64,000 nt of DNA from Bifidobacterium catenulatum subsp. kashiwanohense JCM 15439 = DSM 21854 (GCF_001042615.1 NZ_AP012327.1:1922001-1986000); one strand, 5' to 3'. Positions 1 to 8,176 are shown, counted from the first letter of the stretch. Notes: generated by a model not told the origin, from the letters alone. Numbers and translations are program-made.

Positions 1-130
1 TCCAAATTGAACGCTCAGGGTGTTCAGGAACAAGTGCCGACAGTGAACACCTTTATTCGATCACACACAGGTTGGAGATGGAGGTGGACGTTTCAGAACA
101 AGTGGCGCCGGTATTCGCACGAAGGCAGGC

Positions 131-735
131 GTGATACGGGCCAACGAGGCGAAGCGCGAACCTGCCGGCCCCGCGAGTCCGGCGGCTACGCCCCGCACAC
201 GCGTCCGGCGGGCGATCTTACCTCTTGTTTATGGTCAAATAAACATGTACGGCGTCGGCGGAGGCTGGGCGTACGTGTGTCTGCTGGCCGGTCTGGCGGA
301 CAGGGGCATTGCCGGCCATTCCGCCGGGCGGACCCGGGACGCGGGCCTGGTGCCGCGTTCGCCACCCTCGACTTCCCGCTGGCGGACGTCCAGGTGTTCC
401 GCACCGACCGGGGCGGCGAGTTCGACAACACGAGGATTGACGAGCCATTCGACGTGTTCGACGTCAAAGGATCGTTGTCACGCAAGGGCAACCCCTACGG
501 CAACGCCGTGGTCGAATCGATGAACAGGCTGCTGAGGAAGGAGCTCGTGTACCGGAACCACTACACCACGATCGAGCAGCCGGGGCGCGACCCCGACGGC
601 TGCGTGTGGTGGTCCGACGACCAGCGGCTCCACTCCACCCTCGGATACCGGAGTCCGAAGGAATTCACCGAACAGGGACTCGTCCTCTAAGAAACCGTCC
701 AACACACCGTTGCCAATCCAAGGTTACCGAACTAT
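131..735 (+). pseudogene. IS3-family transposase (OrfB) remnant
   Basis: This is a degraded integrase-type transposase on the plus strand. One frame reads INMYGVGGGWAYVCLLAG and DRGIAGHSAGRTRDAGLV (about 240-350). A shifted frame then reads ATLDFPLADVQVFRTDRGGE (about 364-423), NAVVESMNRLLRKELV (about 502-549) and LHSTLGYRSPKEF (about 631-668), and a stop follows at 688-690. The HxD-type DRGGEFDN and the VESMN glutamate match the last two catalytic positions of IS3-family DDE transposases. At least one frameshift near 350-365, a likely internal deletion and missing N-terminal parts make it non-functional. The text after the stop (ETVQHTVANP) still fits the family tail. The exact boundaries are uncertain. 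Confidence 0.75.
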
Positions 736-914
736 TGAACGCGATGCTCGACCTTGTCACGCACCATGGCGTCGAGCTTTGTCTCGAACATAGCGTCGTC
801 GAACTGTATGATTTCCTTGGACATGGCCTCTGCCTCTTTCCGATCGCGGTTTTCTAGTGTCAGCGACTGCAAATCGTACCCGGCACGGGCCATGTCCTCT
901 TCCAGGAAACTCAA
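732..914 (-). pseudogene. IS256-family transposase, 5' remnant
   Basis: A minus-strand frame reads SLTLENRDRKEAEAMSKEII followed by QFDDAMFETKLDAMVRDKVE, then stops. This resembles the N-terminus of mutator/IS256-type transposases, whose opening helices typically contain a DxLVRD-like segment. The terminal sequence just upstream (918-948) matches the inverted repeat of the IS256 remnant at 5639-6615. Only about 60 codons remain; the catalytic core is absent, apparently replaced by the IS3 fragment to the left. Confidence 0.55.
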
Positions 915-917
915 ATC

Positions 918-948
918 ACAAAGTGCACAGAAATTCGGGCACTACCCA
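918..948. repeat. Terminal inverted repeat of IS256-type element
   Basis: Read on the minus strand, the segment contains GGGTAGTGCCCGAATT followed by TGTGCACTTTG. The two ends of the IS256 remnant at 5639-6615 share the pattern TAxxGxCCGAA, three bases, TTGCGCxCTTTGG. This marks the outer end of the truncated element at 732-914. Confidence 0.6.
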
Positions 949-955
949 AGGACGG

Positions 956-1263
956 GGAGAATCCCGACATCCACAGTGACCGTGGCTGCCACTACCGATG
1001 GCCGGAATGGATCCGCATCCGCAAGGAACACGATTTGTCACTTCCATGAGCGTGAAAGTCTGTTCTCCGGACAGCGCCGCCGTGGAGGGGTTCTTCGGCC
1101 GTCCCAGGCAGGAGTTCTTCCACAAGCGCGGTTTCGCGGGCGTCTCGTTGGACGGGCTCATCGGCATGCTGGACGAGTACATGGTCTGATATCGGGACAG
1201 GCGGATCAAGACGGAGTTCGGCATGAGCATCATGGACCGTCGACGCAGGCTCGGTCTTGTGGC
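956..1263 (+). pseudogene. IS3-family transposase C-terminal remnant
   Basis: The reading frames, once combined, give [16 protein letters not shown] (about 970-1020), CSPDSAAVEGFFGR (about 1062-1104), LDGLIGMLDEYMV and, after a TGA where Trp is expected (1187-1189), YRDRRIKTEFGMSIMDR. This is the C-terminal half of an IS3/IS150-type DDE transposase with the D (HSDRG) and E (AxEGFFGR) catalytic motifs. It is clearly related to, but distinct from, the intact copy at 6616-8043. A frameshift near 1030 and the internal stop show decay. Confidence 0.75.
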
Positions 1264-1271
1264 ATGATTGG

Positions 1272-1573
1272 TGATGATGGAATCAATGACGAGTCCAACA
1301 AAACGTCACCGCTCCCAAGTGTCCATCTCGATTTGCCGAAATACAATTCGTACGACAACGTCATGGCCGAGTCCGTCAATGGCGCGTACAAGACCATGCT
1401 AATTTGGCGATGCGTGCCGTTCTCGGATCTTTCGGATCTGAAGCTGACGACGTTCCGGTGGGTCTCGTGGTAGAACTCGAAGCGGTTCCACCAGTCACTG
1501 GGCTAGCAGGACACCGCAGGCGGTGGAAACCGAGTATTATGCAAACCAAGCGGCGCAGGCTGCCTCACTATAA
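1272..1573 (+). pseudogene. Second IS3-family transposase tail remnant
   Basis: The frame from 1272 reads DNVMAESVNGAYKTMLIW and LTTFRWVSW, then a stop, NSKRFHQSLG and another stop. A shifted frame from 1511 continues TPQAVETEYYANQAAQAASL to a stop at 1571-1573. The motif DNxxAESxNGxxKxELI followed by HQSLGY-like text is the C-terminus of a different IS3 subgroup (IS407/IS3-like). Stop codons replace Trp and Tyr positions. The fragment ends 56 bases before the nuclease gene, so the cassette promoter must lie in or just after this remnant. Confidence 0.7.
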
Positions 1574-1629
1574 AGACGGGAAAAAATTAGGCCACTTCAT
1601 ATTACTACAGATAAAAAATGGAGATATAT

Positions 1630-3618
1630 ATGCAATTATCAAAGATAAAAATTAAAAACTACAGATTGCTTATTGATGCTGAATTGGAAGTCGATTCTAG
1701 AACAACCTTAATTGTAGGCAGAAACAACACAGCCAAAACATCCTGTTTTTCATGCATTGGAAAGGTATTGAATGGGGAAGCCGTATCTTTCGATGACTAT
1801 CCACTATTAAGAAGAAAAGATTTCTACACAAAAATCGCTCTGTTCATGGAGAAAAAGCTCACTTATGAAGACCTTTGTAAGCATATTGAAATTATCTCTA
1901 TAGACTTCCTGGTGGACTATTCGTTGGATGATCTAGATGATAATTTGGGAGCATTGTCGCCATTTATCATCGATGTTGATGTGGACACAACAACCGCTCT
2001 AATTCGTGCAGAGTATCGCCTAAAAACTGACGAAAAAACCCTGTGGTCGCTCTTGGAAAGCAGCTATTATAAGGATGGTGCCTATTCGCCGAGCGAAGAA
2101 GCCCATAAAGTGCTTGCTGATAATTTCGGCAAATTGTTTGAATTAACCGTATATGCCATCAATCCGAATAATCCAGAAGACAAACAGGTAAAAAGCCAAA
2201 AGGAATTATATGATCTGTTCCCATTCCATGCAATTCCTGCTGAACGAGTTCTTGGCGAAGATGACGCACATAATAGTTCTCTCGGATTATTAATCTCCGG
2301 CTTCTTTGATACAAGCGAAGCGGAACTGGATCCAGATGTTGCCACAGAAATAAAACGATTACGCTCAATAGTGGAAAAAGCCAATAAAGACGTTCAAAAA
2401 CAGAGTGATGAAATCCTAAGTTCTGTTGTAAACAATTCTATTGGTTTTGGTTATCCCAACATAGAGGAATTAAAGCTCGGAGTTACAACGCAGCTCAGCA
2501 TCGACGATCAGATCAAGAATCAGACTAAGCTGTCTTATATATCCGGCACAGCAAACGAAAGTTTGCCAAGTTCTCATAATGGTCTTGGTTACAAAAATCT
2601 GATCAAAATGGAGTTCCTCCTTGCTGCATTTGCCAAGGATATTGAGAAACGTGGTGTTGCATGTGTGCCACTTCTCTTTATTGAGGAGCCTGAATCTCAC
2701 ATGCATCCACAAATGCAGACGGCTTTCGCTGCGTATTTGGAAAAATTTCTTGGCAAGCTCTCTGATGTGAAAATTCAAACTTTCCTAACCTCGCATTCCG
2801 CTCATATAGCTAATACTATGGAGTTTTCAAAAGTTCGGTATACGCAAAAGTCTAATACCGGTGTAATTTACAAAAACTTGAACACCTTTGCTCAAGACCA
2901 TCCTAATAATGTAGATTTTATTCGGAAGTATTTAACCCTGACCAAATGCGATTTGTTCTTTGCCGATAAAGCCATTTTTGTTGAGGGAGCATCCGAACGG
3001 TTGCTATTGCCTGACATGATTGAGAAATGCGAAAAATCTGGAGAGTTTAGTCACTGTAAATATCCTTTATCTGCGCAGTATTATGCCTTAATTGAAATCG
3101 GTGGAGCTTATGCACATAAATTCATTCCATTTATTGATTTTTTAGGAGTACCGTGCCTAATCCTTACGGATTTGGACTCTGTAGCAAACAGTAAAGGAAA
3201 AAATGGGAAGGCGGTAAAAAAATCCGTTATTGTTAGTCAAGGGGAAACTACGTCTAACGAAACGATAAAATGGTGGATTCGTAGAAATAAGGGGATTTCT
3301 GAGAATAATACTTCAAAAATCAACCTTTCGGAGATTAAAGCTATAACAGCAGATGACAAAACCAGAGGGAAATGCCATATCGAGTTCCAAACTACTGAAA
3401 ATGGATTGTGTGGACATTCTTTGGAAGAAGCCATACGCAATGTCAATCGAAAGCATTATAATTTAAGTGATAAAATAAGCGAGGATGAGCTTGAATTTAA
3501 AGGTAAGAGTAAAACGGATTTTGCACTTGATTTAATTTACAAATACTCTGATTATTGCGTTCCTGATTACATAAAATCCGGGTTAAAATGGCTAAATGAC
3601 CAAAGAGTTCTTGAGTAA
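1630..3618 (+). CDS. OLD-family ATPase/TOPRIM endonuclease, Gabija GajA-like
   Basis: This is an ATP-binding nuclease of the overcoming-lysogenization-defect (OLD) family. In order it has an N-terminal SMC/ABC-type ATPase with a Walker A-like GRNNTAKTS (about residues 30-38), a Walker B FIEEPESH (about 350) and a switch histidine in TSHSAH (about 386). A C-terminal TOPRIM domain follows, with FVEGASERLLLP (about 450) and LTDLDS (about 512). The start at 1630 is preferred over the ATG at 1618 because GGAG lies 6-7 bases ahead of it. The stop is 14 bases before a UvrD-like helicase, the arrangement of class 2 OLD or Gabija systems, in which GajA nicks DNA and GajB senses or unwinds ends. At 662 aa it is longer than the roughly 580 aa I recall for the prototype. 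Low GC and Firmicutes-like codon use suggest recent transfer. The Walker A glycine before the lysine is alanine. Confidence 0.85.
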   Translation: MQLSKIKIKNYRLLIDAELEVDSRTTLIVGRNNTAKTSCFSCIGKVLNGEAVSFDDYPLLRRKDFYTKIALFMEKKLTYEDLCKHIEIISIDFLVDYSLDDLDDNLGALSPFIIDVDVDTTTALIRAEYRLKTDEKTLWSLLESSYYKDGAYSPSEEAHKVLADNFGKLFELTVYAINPNNPEDKQVKSQKELYDLFPFHAIPAERVLGEDDAHNSSLGLLISGFFDTSEAELDPDVATEIKRLRSIVEKANKDVQKQSDEILSSVVNNSIGFGYPNIEELKLGVTTQLSIDDQIKNQTKLSYISGTANESLPSSHNGLGYKNLIKMEFLLAAFAKDIEKRGVACVPLLFIEEPESHMHPQMQTAFAAYLEKFLGKLSDVKIQTFLTSHSAHIANTMEFSKVRYTQKSNTGVIYKNLNTFAQDHPNNVDFIRKYLTLTKCDLFFADKAIFVEGASERLLLPDMIEKCEKSGEFSHCKYPLSAQYYALIEIGGAYAHKFIPFIDFLGVPCLILTDLDSVANSKGKNGKAVKKSVIVSQGETTSNETIKWWIRRNKGISENNTSKINLSEIKAITADDKTRGKCHIEFQTTENGLCGHSLEEAIRNVNRKHYNLSDKISEDELEFKGKSKTDFALDLIYKYSDYCVPDYIKSGLKWLNDQRVLE

Positions 3619-3632
3619 GGGAGGGCCAGTTC

Positions 3633-5375
3633 ATGAGTAAAGAGTGTATTGGCGTAAATTATGGTCTTGCAAAAGCAGAAGCCGATAAGGTTGATGCACG
3701 GATTATCGAAGCGCTTAAATCAGGACACAGTTTCCGTGTTGAAGCTGGTGCGGGTTCTGGAAAAACGTACTCTCTGAATCGAGTTATTGAATGGATACAA
3801 GCAAATAAATGGTCTGCCTATAACCGAAAGAAACAAAATGTGATCTGTATTACATATACAAATGCGGCTGTGGATGTAATTGCAGAAAGACTTGCAAAAG
3901 ATTCATTTATTCTTCCCTCTACAGTTCACTCGTTTGCATGGAATGCAATCAAACAGTATCAGGGTGTTTTGATCGAAGCTGTCACAACAAATCCCGATTA
4001 TCTGCCAGACGAAGGTGACTTTAATCAGGTCACCGAAGTTGCATATACTTTGGGGCATCGCTACAAGGAAAATGGTGTTCAGTACCTCTATCATGACGAC
4101 GTTCTAAAGCTCTTCTGCCAACTTCTTGATAACGCTAAATTTCGCCGGGTATTTGCAGATAAATACCCTTTGATATTGATTGATGAATATCAGGACTCCT
4201 ATAAGCCGATTATTGATCGCTTTATTAATTTTTTCATAGCAAAAAGTACTGGACCGCAGTTCGGCTTTTTCGGCGATGCTTGGCAAACCATCTATCAGTC
4301 AAACAAAGCCTGTGGAGAAATTAAACACGAAAAAATCGAGGTAATAAAGAAGGGATCAAATTTCCGATCTGCGCCAAGGATTGTTCAACTTTTAAATAAT
4401 ATCCGTCCTGAATTGCCGCAAAAATCAGCCATTGATGGATTTGACGGTGAAGTTTTAGTGATTACGTGTGATGATTATTCGGGAGCTCGTCGCACAGAAC
4501 GTAATTTCAAAAATGAATTGCCGGCTGCCGAGTTTAAGGCAAGACTGAACACTATCGTAACAAAAATTGAGCAGAACACACCTGCTGATGAAGATCTTAA
4601 AGTTCTGATGATTACGCACAAAGTTCTTGCTTCTCAACAAGGCTACGAGCAACTTTTGGATATACTGAATGATGCGTTGCGCAACAAGGAAGATCCTTTT
4701 CTTATTTTCTTTGCTGATACGATAGAATCGATATATCATGCGCTTGATACTTCGAACACCCAGTTGCTTTTTGACACGCTCGGAATCAAGCGGTATCCAA
4801 TTACAAAAAAATCCGAAAAAACCAAATGGAAAACGCTGTATGAGCAACTAACAGAAGTTCGCACACAAAAAGCTATTGATGTTTTGAAGACTATCATTGA
4901 TAGTCAACTGATACCCATTCCGCCTAAAGTGGATGGATGGTACCGACTTTATATGGATGCTCCAGAAACAATGTATGCATCAAAGGCCACAATTCAGCAG
5001 TTTTTACAGCTAGATTATGCACAATTTATTGCTGTTAGGGATTTTCTATATCCAGACGCACAATTTTCAACAGAACATGGCGTAAAGGGCGAAGAATACG
5101 ATAATGTTGTTTTTGTTATCAGCAGGGGATGGAACCAGTACCAATTTGAAACCTATGCGCCAATGATAACAGGTCATGCTTCTATTCCTAAAGGCAAAGA
5201 AGCATCGTATGAGCGAAACCGGAATCTTTTCTATGTTTGTTGTTCAAGGCCAAAAAAGCGGTTGTTCTTTTTTGTCACCGTGCCGATAGATTCTTCATTC
5301 AGAACTTTTTTGGTAAAACTAACCGGTGAAGAGAGTATTCTAACCTATCGACAATTTATGGAAGCATCTAATTAG
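3633..5375 (+). CDS. UvrD/Rep-like superfamily 1 helicase, Gabija GajB-like
   Basis: This is an SF1A DNA helicase with all the main motifs: Walker A AGAGSGKT (about residues 38-45), motif Ia ITYTNAAVDV, STVHSFAW, Walker B LILIDEYQD (about 184), motif III FGDAWQTIYQ (about 214), motif IV NFRSAPRIV (about 243), motif V HGVKGEEYDNV (about 484) and motif VI YVCCSRPKKRL (about 534). At 580 aa it is compact compared with UvrD or PcrA but larger than a typical GajB. A strong GGGAGG site seven to eight bases before the ATG, and a 14-base gap to the nuclease, indicate one transcript. It is inferred to act with the upstream OLD nuclease in anti-phage defence. AT-rich codon use matches its partner and contrasts with the rest of the window. 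Confidence 0.85.
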   Translation: MSKECIGVNYGLAKAEADKVDARIIEALKSGHSFRVEAGAGSGKTYSLNRVIEWIQANKWSAYNRKKQNVICITYTNAAVDVIAERLAKDSFILPSTVHSFAWNAIKQYQGVLIEAVTTNPDYLPDEGDFNQVTEVAYTLGHRYKENGVQYLYHDDVLKLFCQLLDNAKFRRVFADKYPLILIDEYQDSYKPIIDRFINFFIAKSTGPQFGFFGDAWQTIYQSNKACGEIKHEKIEVIKKGSNFRSAPRIVQLLNNIRPELPQKSAIDGFDGEVLVITCDDYSGARRTERNFKNELPAAEFKARLNTIVTKIEQNTPADEDLKVLMITHKVLASQQGYEQLLDILNDALRNKEDPFLIFFADTIESIYHALDTSNTQLLFDTLGIKRYPITKKSEKTKWKTLYEQLTEVRTQKAIDVLKTIIDSQLIPIPPKVDGWYRLYMDAPETMYASKATIQQFLQLDYAQFIAVRDFLYPDAQFSTEHGVKGEEYDNVVFVISRGWNQYQFETYAPMITGHASIPKGKEASYERNRNLFYVCCSRPKKRLFFFVTVPIDSSFRTFLVKLTGEESILTYRQFMEASN

Positions 5376-5433
5376 CGAACAACGAAATGCAGCTCACCGG
5401 TCATTGCTGATCGATGAGCAGCTATATGCTCAA

Positions 5434-5627
5434 TTATTCTTCCATAACTTCTAACATCATTCTGGCACCCAGTCTAAAACTGTTCTGAAATACCAGGCAA
5501 TCCGTGGTGGTTTGATGCTCTTGCACACAATCGGTATATTTCTCGAACAATTCTTTCTACTCGTCCGTTATGGTAGCTTTAAGCGTTTCTTTATTCCTGT
5601 TAATCAACTTCTGTAACTTCTTGGATT
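5434..5627 (-). pseudogene. DUF6809-like protein, broken C-terminal remnant
   Basis: The minus strand reads KLQKLINRNKETLKATITDE, a TAG stop, then KELFEKYTDCVQEHQTTTDC, LVFQNSFRLGARMMLEVMEE and a TAA. If the internal TAG was a Gln codon, the whole is a continuous small helical protein resembling the DUF6809 family of Clostridia (pattern EExKxLFEKY...FxxGFRLGxxMMxE). The N-terminus is cut off by the IS256 end at about 5632. It is AT-rich like the Gabija-like genes, so it probably arrived with them. The assignment rests on remembered family appearance only. Confidence 0.5.
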
Positions 5628-5638
5628 AGGAGGGGGGT

Positions 5639-6615
5639 AGTGCCCGAAAGGTTGCGCACTTTGGATCATGCCCGTCCATGGCGCGATGATCAGTTCGCTT
5701 CCACGAGGTTGCCATCGAACCGAGATATGTCGAGGTAGCGGCAGGTCGACCATTCGTTCGCGGTGACGTAGCAGATGCGGGTACATATGAACATCAACGC
5801 GCTGTCGCCGTCGGGGAAGCCGCCGGTCACGCGCTTGCGCCGCCTGATCTCCCGGTTCAGCCGTTCGACCATGTTGCTCGTGCGGATTCTCCTGCGGTGC
5901 CCGTCCGGGAACTCGTCCAGCAGATAGGCCCCCGGATTCTCTCCCGCAGGCAGTTCGCGGCGGCATTCAGCCTCCTGGCCTCCATCTCCACGGCGACGGT
6001 CTCGGCCTTGTCCAACGCGGATTCCCGGGACTCCATGGCGAACATGGCCTTCAGGGCCGCCGACGCCCATTCGCGGTGGCTGGGCGGCGTCTTCGAGAGC
6101 ACGTTGCGCATGAAACGCGCCATGCACCGCTGGCACCTCGCCTTCGGCATCATCGAGTCCACCGTGGAGACCAGTCCCGCGCACCGGTCGCCGACCACGA
6201 GCCGGACGCCCTCCAGACCGCGTTCGATCACCGCGGACGCGAACGGGGCGCCCTTCAATTTCGGCACCTTGAGCCCAAGCCTGCCGGCCTTGGCGGTCAG
6301 GCTCCGCTCGTAGTGGCTGGCCCGGTAGGCCTTCCGTCCGCCGGAACGCTCGTATCTGGACACCCGACGATCTCGTCGGCCTGAAGCGTCGGGCATCGCA
6401 TTGAGTACCTTGGACGCCTTCTGCGTGACAAGCTGGTCGAGCCTGGTCCCGGGCGTGTGCCGATCAATCCGTATGGCATTCTCGGGCATGGTTCCGTCTC
6501 CTGATTTCCAATCGCGGTTTTTCGTTTTGGCGAATGAAGAAATCGTGCACAGGACGCGGGCCATGCCTTTCACATCAAAGACGGAAACCCAAAGCGCGCA
6601 AGAATTCGGACGTTA
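5639..6615 (-). mobile_element. IS256-family element, internally deleted
   Basis: The left end TAGTGCCCGAAAGGTTGCGC and the right end, read on the minus strand as TAACGTCCGAATTCTTGCGC and continuing into CTTTGG, form imperfect inverted repeats around a single degraded transposase gene. At under 1 kb the element is shorter than a full IS256 (about 1.3 kb). An intact IS3 element has inserted at, or immediately beside, its right end. Confidence 0.65.
5690..6489 (-). pseudogene. IS256-family (mutator-type) transposase, deleted and frameshifted
   Basis: The start is the ATG at 6489, with GGAGACGG upstream. The frame reads GGRKAYRASHYERSLTAKAG, VPKLKGAPF, GLEGVRLVVGDRCAGLVSTV, then MPKARCQRCMARFMRNVL, and ends out of frame near 5857. 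A second frame continues RRIRTSNMVERLNREIRRR and KRVTGGFPDGDSALMF to 5690. These are recognisable IS256 transposase blocks: an N-terminal YERxxxRxxYRxGxYxR-like repeat, the central GLxGVxLVxGDxxxGL and the C-terminal TSNxVERLNREIRRR. About 80-100 residues between KLKGAPF and the GLEGV block, which include a catalytic region, are missing, and a frameshift lies near 5880-5920. It cannot encode an active transposase. Confidence 0.8.
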
Positions 6616-6660
6616 GGGGCTCCGGACGTTTTCTTGGAGACCGAACGGAAAGATTTTCGT

Positions 6661-7179
6661 ATGTTCAGTCTTGAGGAACGAGAGCGTGCGATGGAGTTGT
6701 ATTTCACCACGCCGATGACGACGGCCCAGGTGGTGGAGCATCTGGGTTATCCGACCAGGCAGTGTCTGGAGCGTTGGCTGGCGATGGATTCCCGGTATGC
6801 TGGCCATATGGCCAAACCCATCATCCCACTGGAGACCAGGCGAAGGGCAGTCGAGCTGGTGCTGGTCGGCATGCAGCAGAAGCAGGCCGCCAAACAGCTC
6901 GGCGTGAGCGTCGGCGCGGTGCATGGCTGGGTCAGGGCGTACCGCAAGGGCGGCATGGCCGCGTTGCAGCCCAAAAACAGGAACTCCGCGCAGGGCAATA
7001 AGCCCGCTGACTCCCGTCGCCGGCCGTCCGCAGCCGATGATGATGACGCGGAGGCTTTGCGCCGCAAGGTCGAGGAACTGGAGCTGGAGAACGCGTTGAT
7101 GCGGGAGGTGGCGGAGGTCGTAAAAAAGACCCCGGCGCCGACCTGCGGCGCCTGTCGAACAGGGAGAAGACCCTGTTGA
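6661..7179 (+). CDS. IS3-family transposase OrfA
   Basis: This is the DNA-binding subunit of the insertion sequence. The N-terminal half has two helix-turn-helix segments ([20 protein letters not shown] at about residues 21-40, and [20 protein letters not shown] further on). A linker rich in acidic and basic residues follows, then a leucine-zipper-like helix ([20 protein letters not shown]). The start at 6661 follows GGAAAG. The frame overlaps orfB, and the heptamer A_AAA_AAG at 7122-7128 is exactly in the zero frame. A minus-one slip there would give the OrfAB fusion that acts as transposase in this family. Confidence 0.88.
   Translation: MFSLEERERAMELYFTTPMTTAQVVEHLGYPTRQCLERWLAMDSRYAGHMAKPIIPLETRRRAVELVLVGMQQKQAAKQLGVSVGAVHGWVRAYRKGGMAALQPKNRNSAQGNKPADSRRRPSAADDDDAEALRRKVEELELENALMREVAEVVKKTPAPTCGACRTGRRPC
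7122..7128 (+). promoter_or_regulatory. Programmed -1 frameshift site, A_AAA_AAG
   Basis: The zero-frame codons are GTA AAA AAG, giving A_AAA_AAG. A minus-one slip changes the product from VVKKTPAP to [20 protein letters not shown] and runs directly into the orfB frame. This is the standard IS3-family arrangement. Confidence 0.85.
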
Positions 7180-8015
7180 TCGACCGGTTGAGGCCGGCGT
7201 ATTCGCTCAGCTCGATGACATGCTTGCTCGCCATCGCGCCCAGCAGCTACCACTACCACCACGCCCGGCTCGGCGTTGACAAGTACGCCGGACTCAGGGC
7301 AGAGGTGGCCGGGGCGTTCGCCGATTCCAAGGGCAGGTACGGGTACCACAGGATCAAGGCGGTGCTCAAGACCGGCGTATCGGAGAAGGTGGTCCGCAGG
7401 ATCATGGCGGAGGAAGGGCTCGTGGCGCACGTGCCCAAGCGACGCAGGTATAGTTCCTACGAGGGCGAGACGACGCCGGCTCCCGCCAATCTCGTCGACC
7501 GGGACTTCACGGCCGAGCGTCCGAACGAGAAGTGGCTGACGGACATCAGCGAGATCAAGGCCAGGGACGGGAAGGTGTACCTCTCGCCGATGATCGACTG
7601 CTTCGATGGCAAGATCGTCGCATACACCGCCGGCTTCAGCCCCAACGCGGAGCTGGCCAACCGGATGCTGGAGAAAGCGGCCTCGACGCTGCCGGGGAAC
7701 GCGCGTCCCCTGGTGCATTCCGACCGTGGATGCCATTACCGGTGGCCCGGATGGCTCGGGCTCATGGAACGCTTCGGGCTGACGCGCTCCATGAGCGCGA
7801 AGGGCTGTTCGCCGGACAACGCGGCCGCGGAGGGATTCTTCGGCAGGATGAAGACCGAGGCGGTCTACCCCGAGAAGTGGGAGGAACACACCCGCAACGA
7901 GGTGCTCGCCTTGGTCGATGAGTACATACGCTGGTACAACCACGAGCGCATCAAACAGTCGCTTGGTTGGATGAGCCCGGTACAATACCGTCAAAGCCAA
8001 GGAATGGCTGCGTGA
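7176..8015 (+). CDS. IS3-family transposase OrfB (DDE integrase domain)
   Basis: This is the catalytic half of the transposase, 279 aa as drawn from the internal ATG, probably made mainly as an OrfAB fusion. An HTH_21-like segment ([13 protein letters not shown]) precedes the rve integrase core. The catalytic residues are the D of KWLTDISEI, the D of VHSDRGCHY and the E of [12 protein letters not shown], followed by the family tail [20 protein letters not shown]. All three acidic residues and the spacing are preserved, unlike the fragments at 1-1573. Confidence 0.9.
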   Translation: MIDRLRPAYSLSSMTCLLAIAPSSYHYHHARLGVDKYAGLRAEVAGAFADSKGRYGYHRIKAVLKTGVSEKVVRRIMAEEGLVAHVPKRRRYSSYEGETTPAPANLVDRDFTAERPNEKWLTDISEIKARDGKVYLSPMIDCFDGKIVAYTAGFSPNAELANRMLEKAASTLPGNARPLVHSDRGCHYRWPGWLGLMERFGLTRSMSAKGCSPDNAAAEGFFGRMKTEAVYPEKWEEHTRNEVLALVDEYIRWYNHERIKQSLGWMSPVQYRQSQGMAA

Positions 8016-8043
8016 TTATCTCCAAGAAAATGTCCGCAGCCCC

Positions 8044-8140
8044 TTATCGCTATCGCCGGATAACCGTAGATCGCCATGCCAGCTTTCATTAGCTGCAATA
8101 CCACGTGCGCTGCCTCAATAACATCCGGATTCTTGCCCAT
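8044..8140 (-). pseudogene. Unrecognised ORF fragment truncated by IS3
   Basis: From an ATG at 8140 the minus strand reads MGKNPDVIEAAHVVLQLMKA then GMAIYGYPAIAIRG, running straight into the IS3 right end. It looks like the start of a real helical protein cut off by the insertion. I do not recognise a family. It may equally be a chance frame. Confidence 0.25.
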
Positions 8141-8176
8141 GTCTCGCCTATATATGGCAGATGCGAGCTTGTGCAG

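Larger units (their letters stand above)
6614..8046 (+). mobile_element. Complete IS3-family insertion sequence
   Basis: The inverted repeats GGGGCTCCGGACGTTTTCTT (left, extending to 6640) and, read on the minus strand, GGGGCTGCGGACATTTTCTT (right, 8019-8043) match at 23 of 25 positions. TTA directly flanks both ends (6613-6615 and 8044-8046), consistent with a 3-bp target duplication. Inside are an orfA with helix-turn-helix and coiled-coil segments and an orfB with a full DDE set, joined by an A_AAA_AAG slippery site. Nothing broken is visible, so the element may still be mobile. Confidence 0.88.

Noticed and set aside
1574-1629. A third small gene ahead of the OLD nuclease
   Set aside because: Only 56 bases separate the transposase remnant from the start; the open frame from about 1404 is the transposase tail read in another phase.
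6747-8000. 417-codon minus-strand frame opposite the IS3 genes
   Set aside because: Antisense to orfA and orfB, which carry complete transposase motifs.
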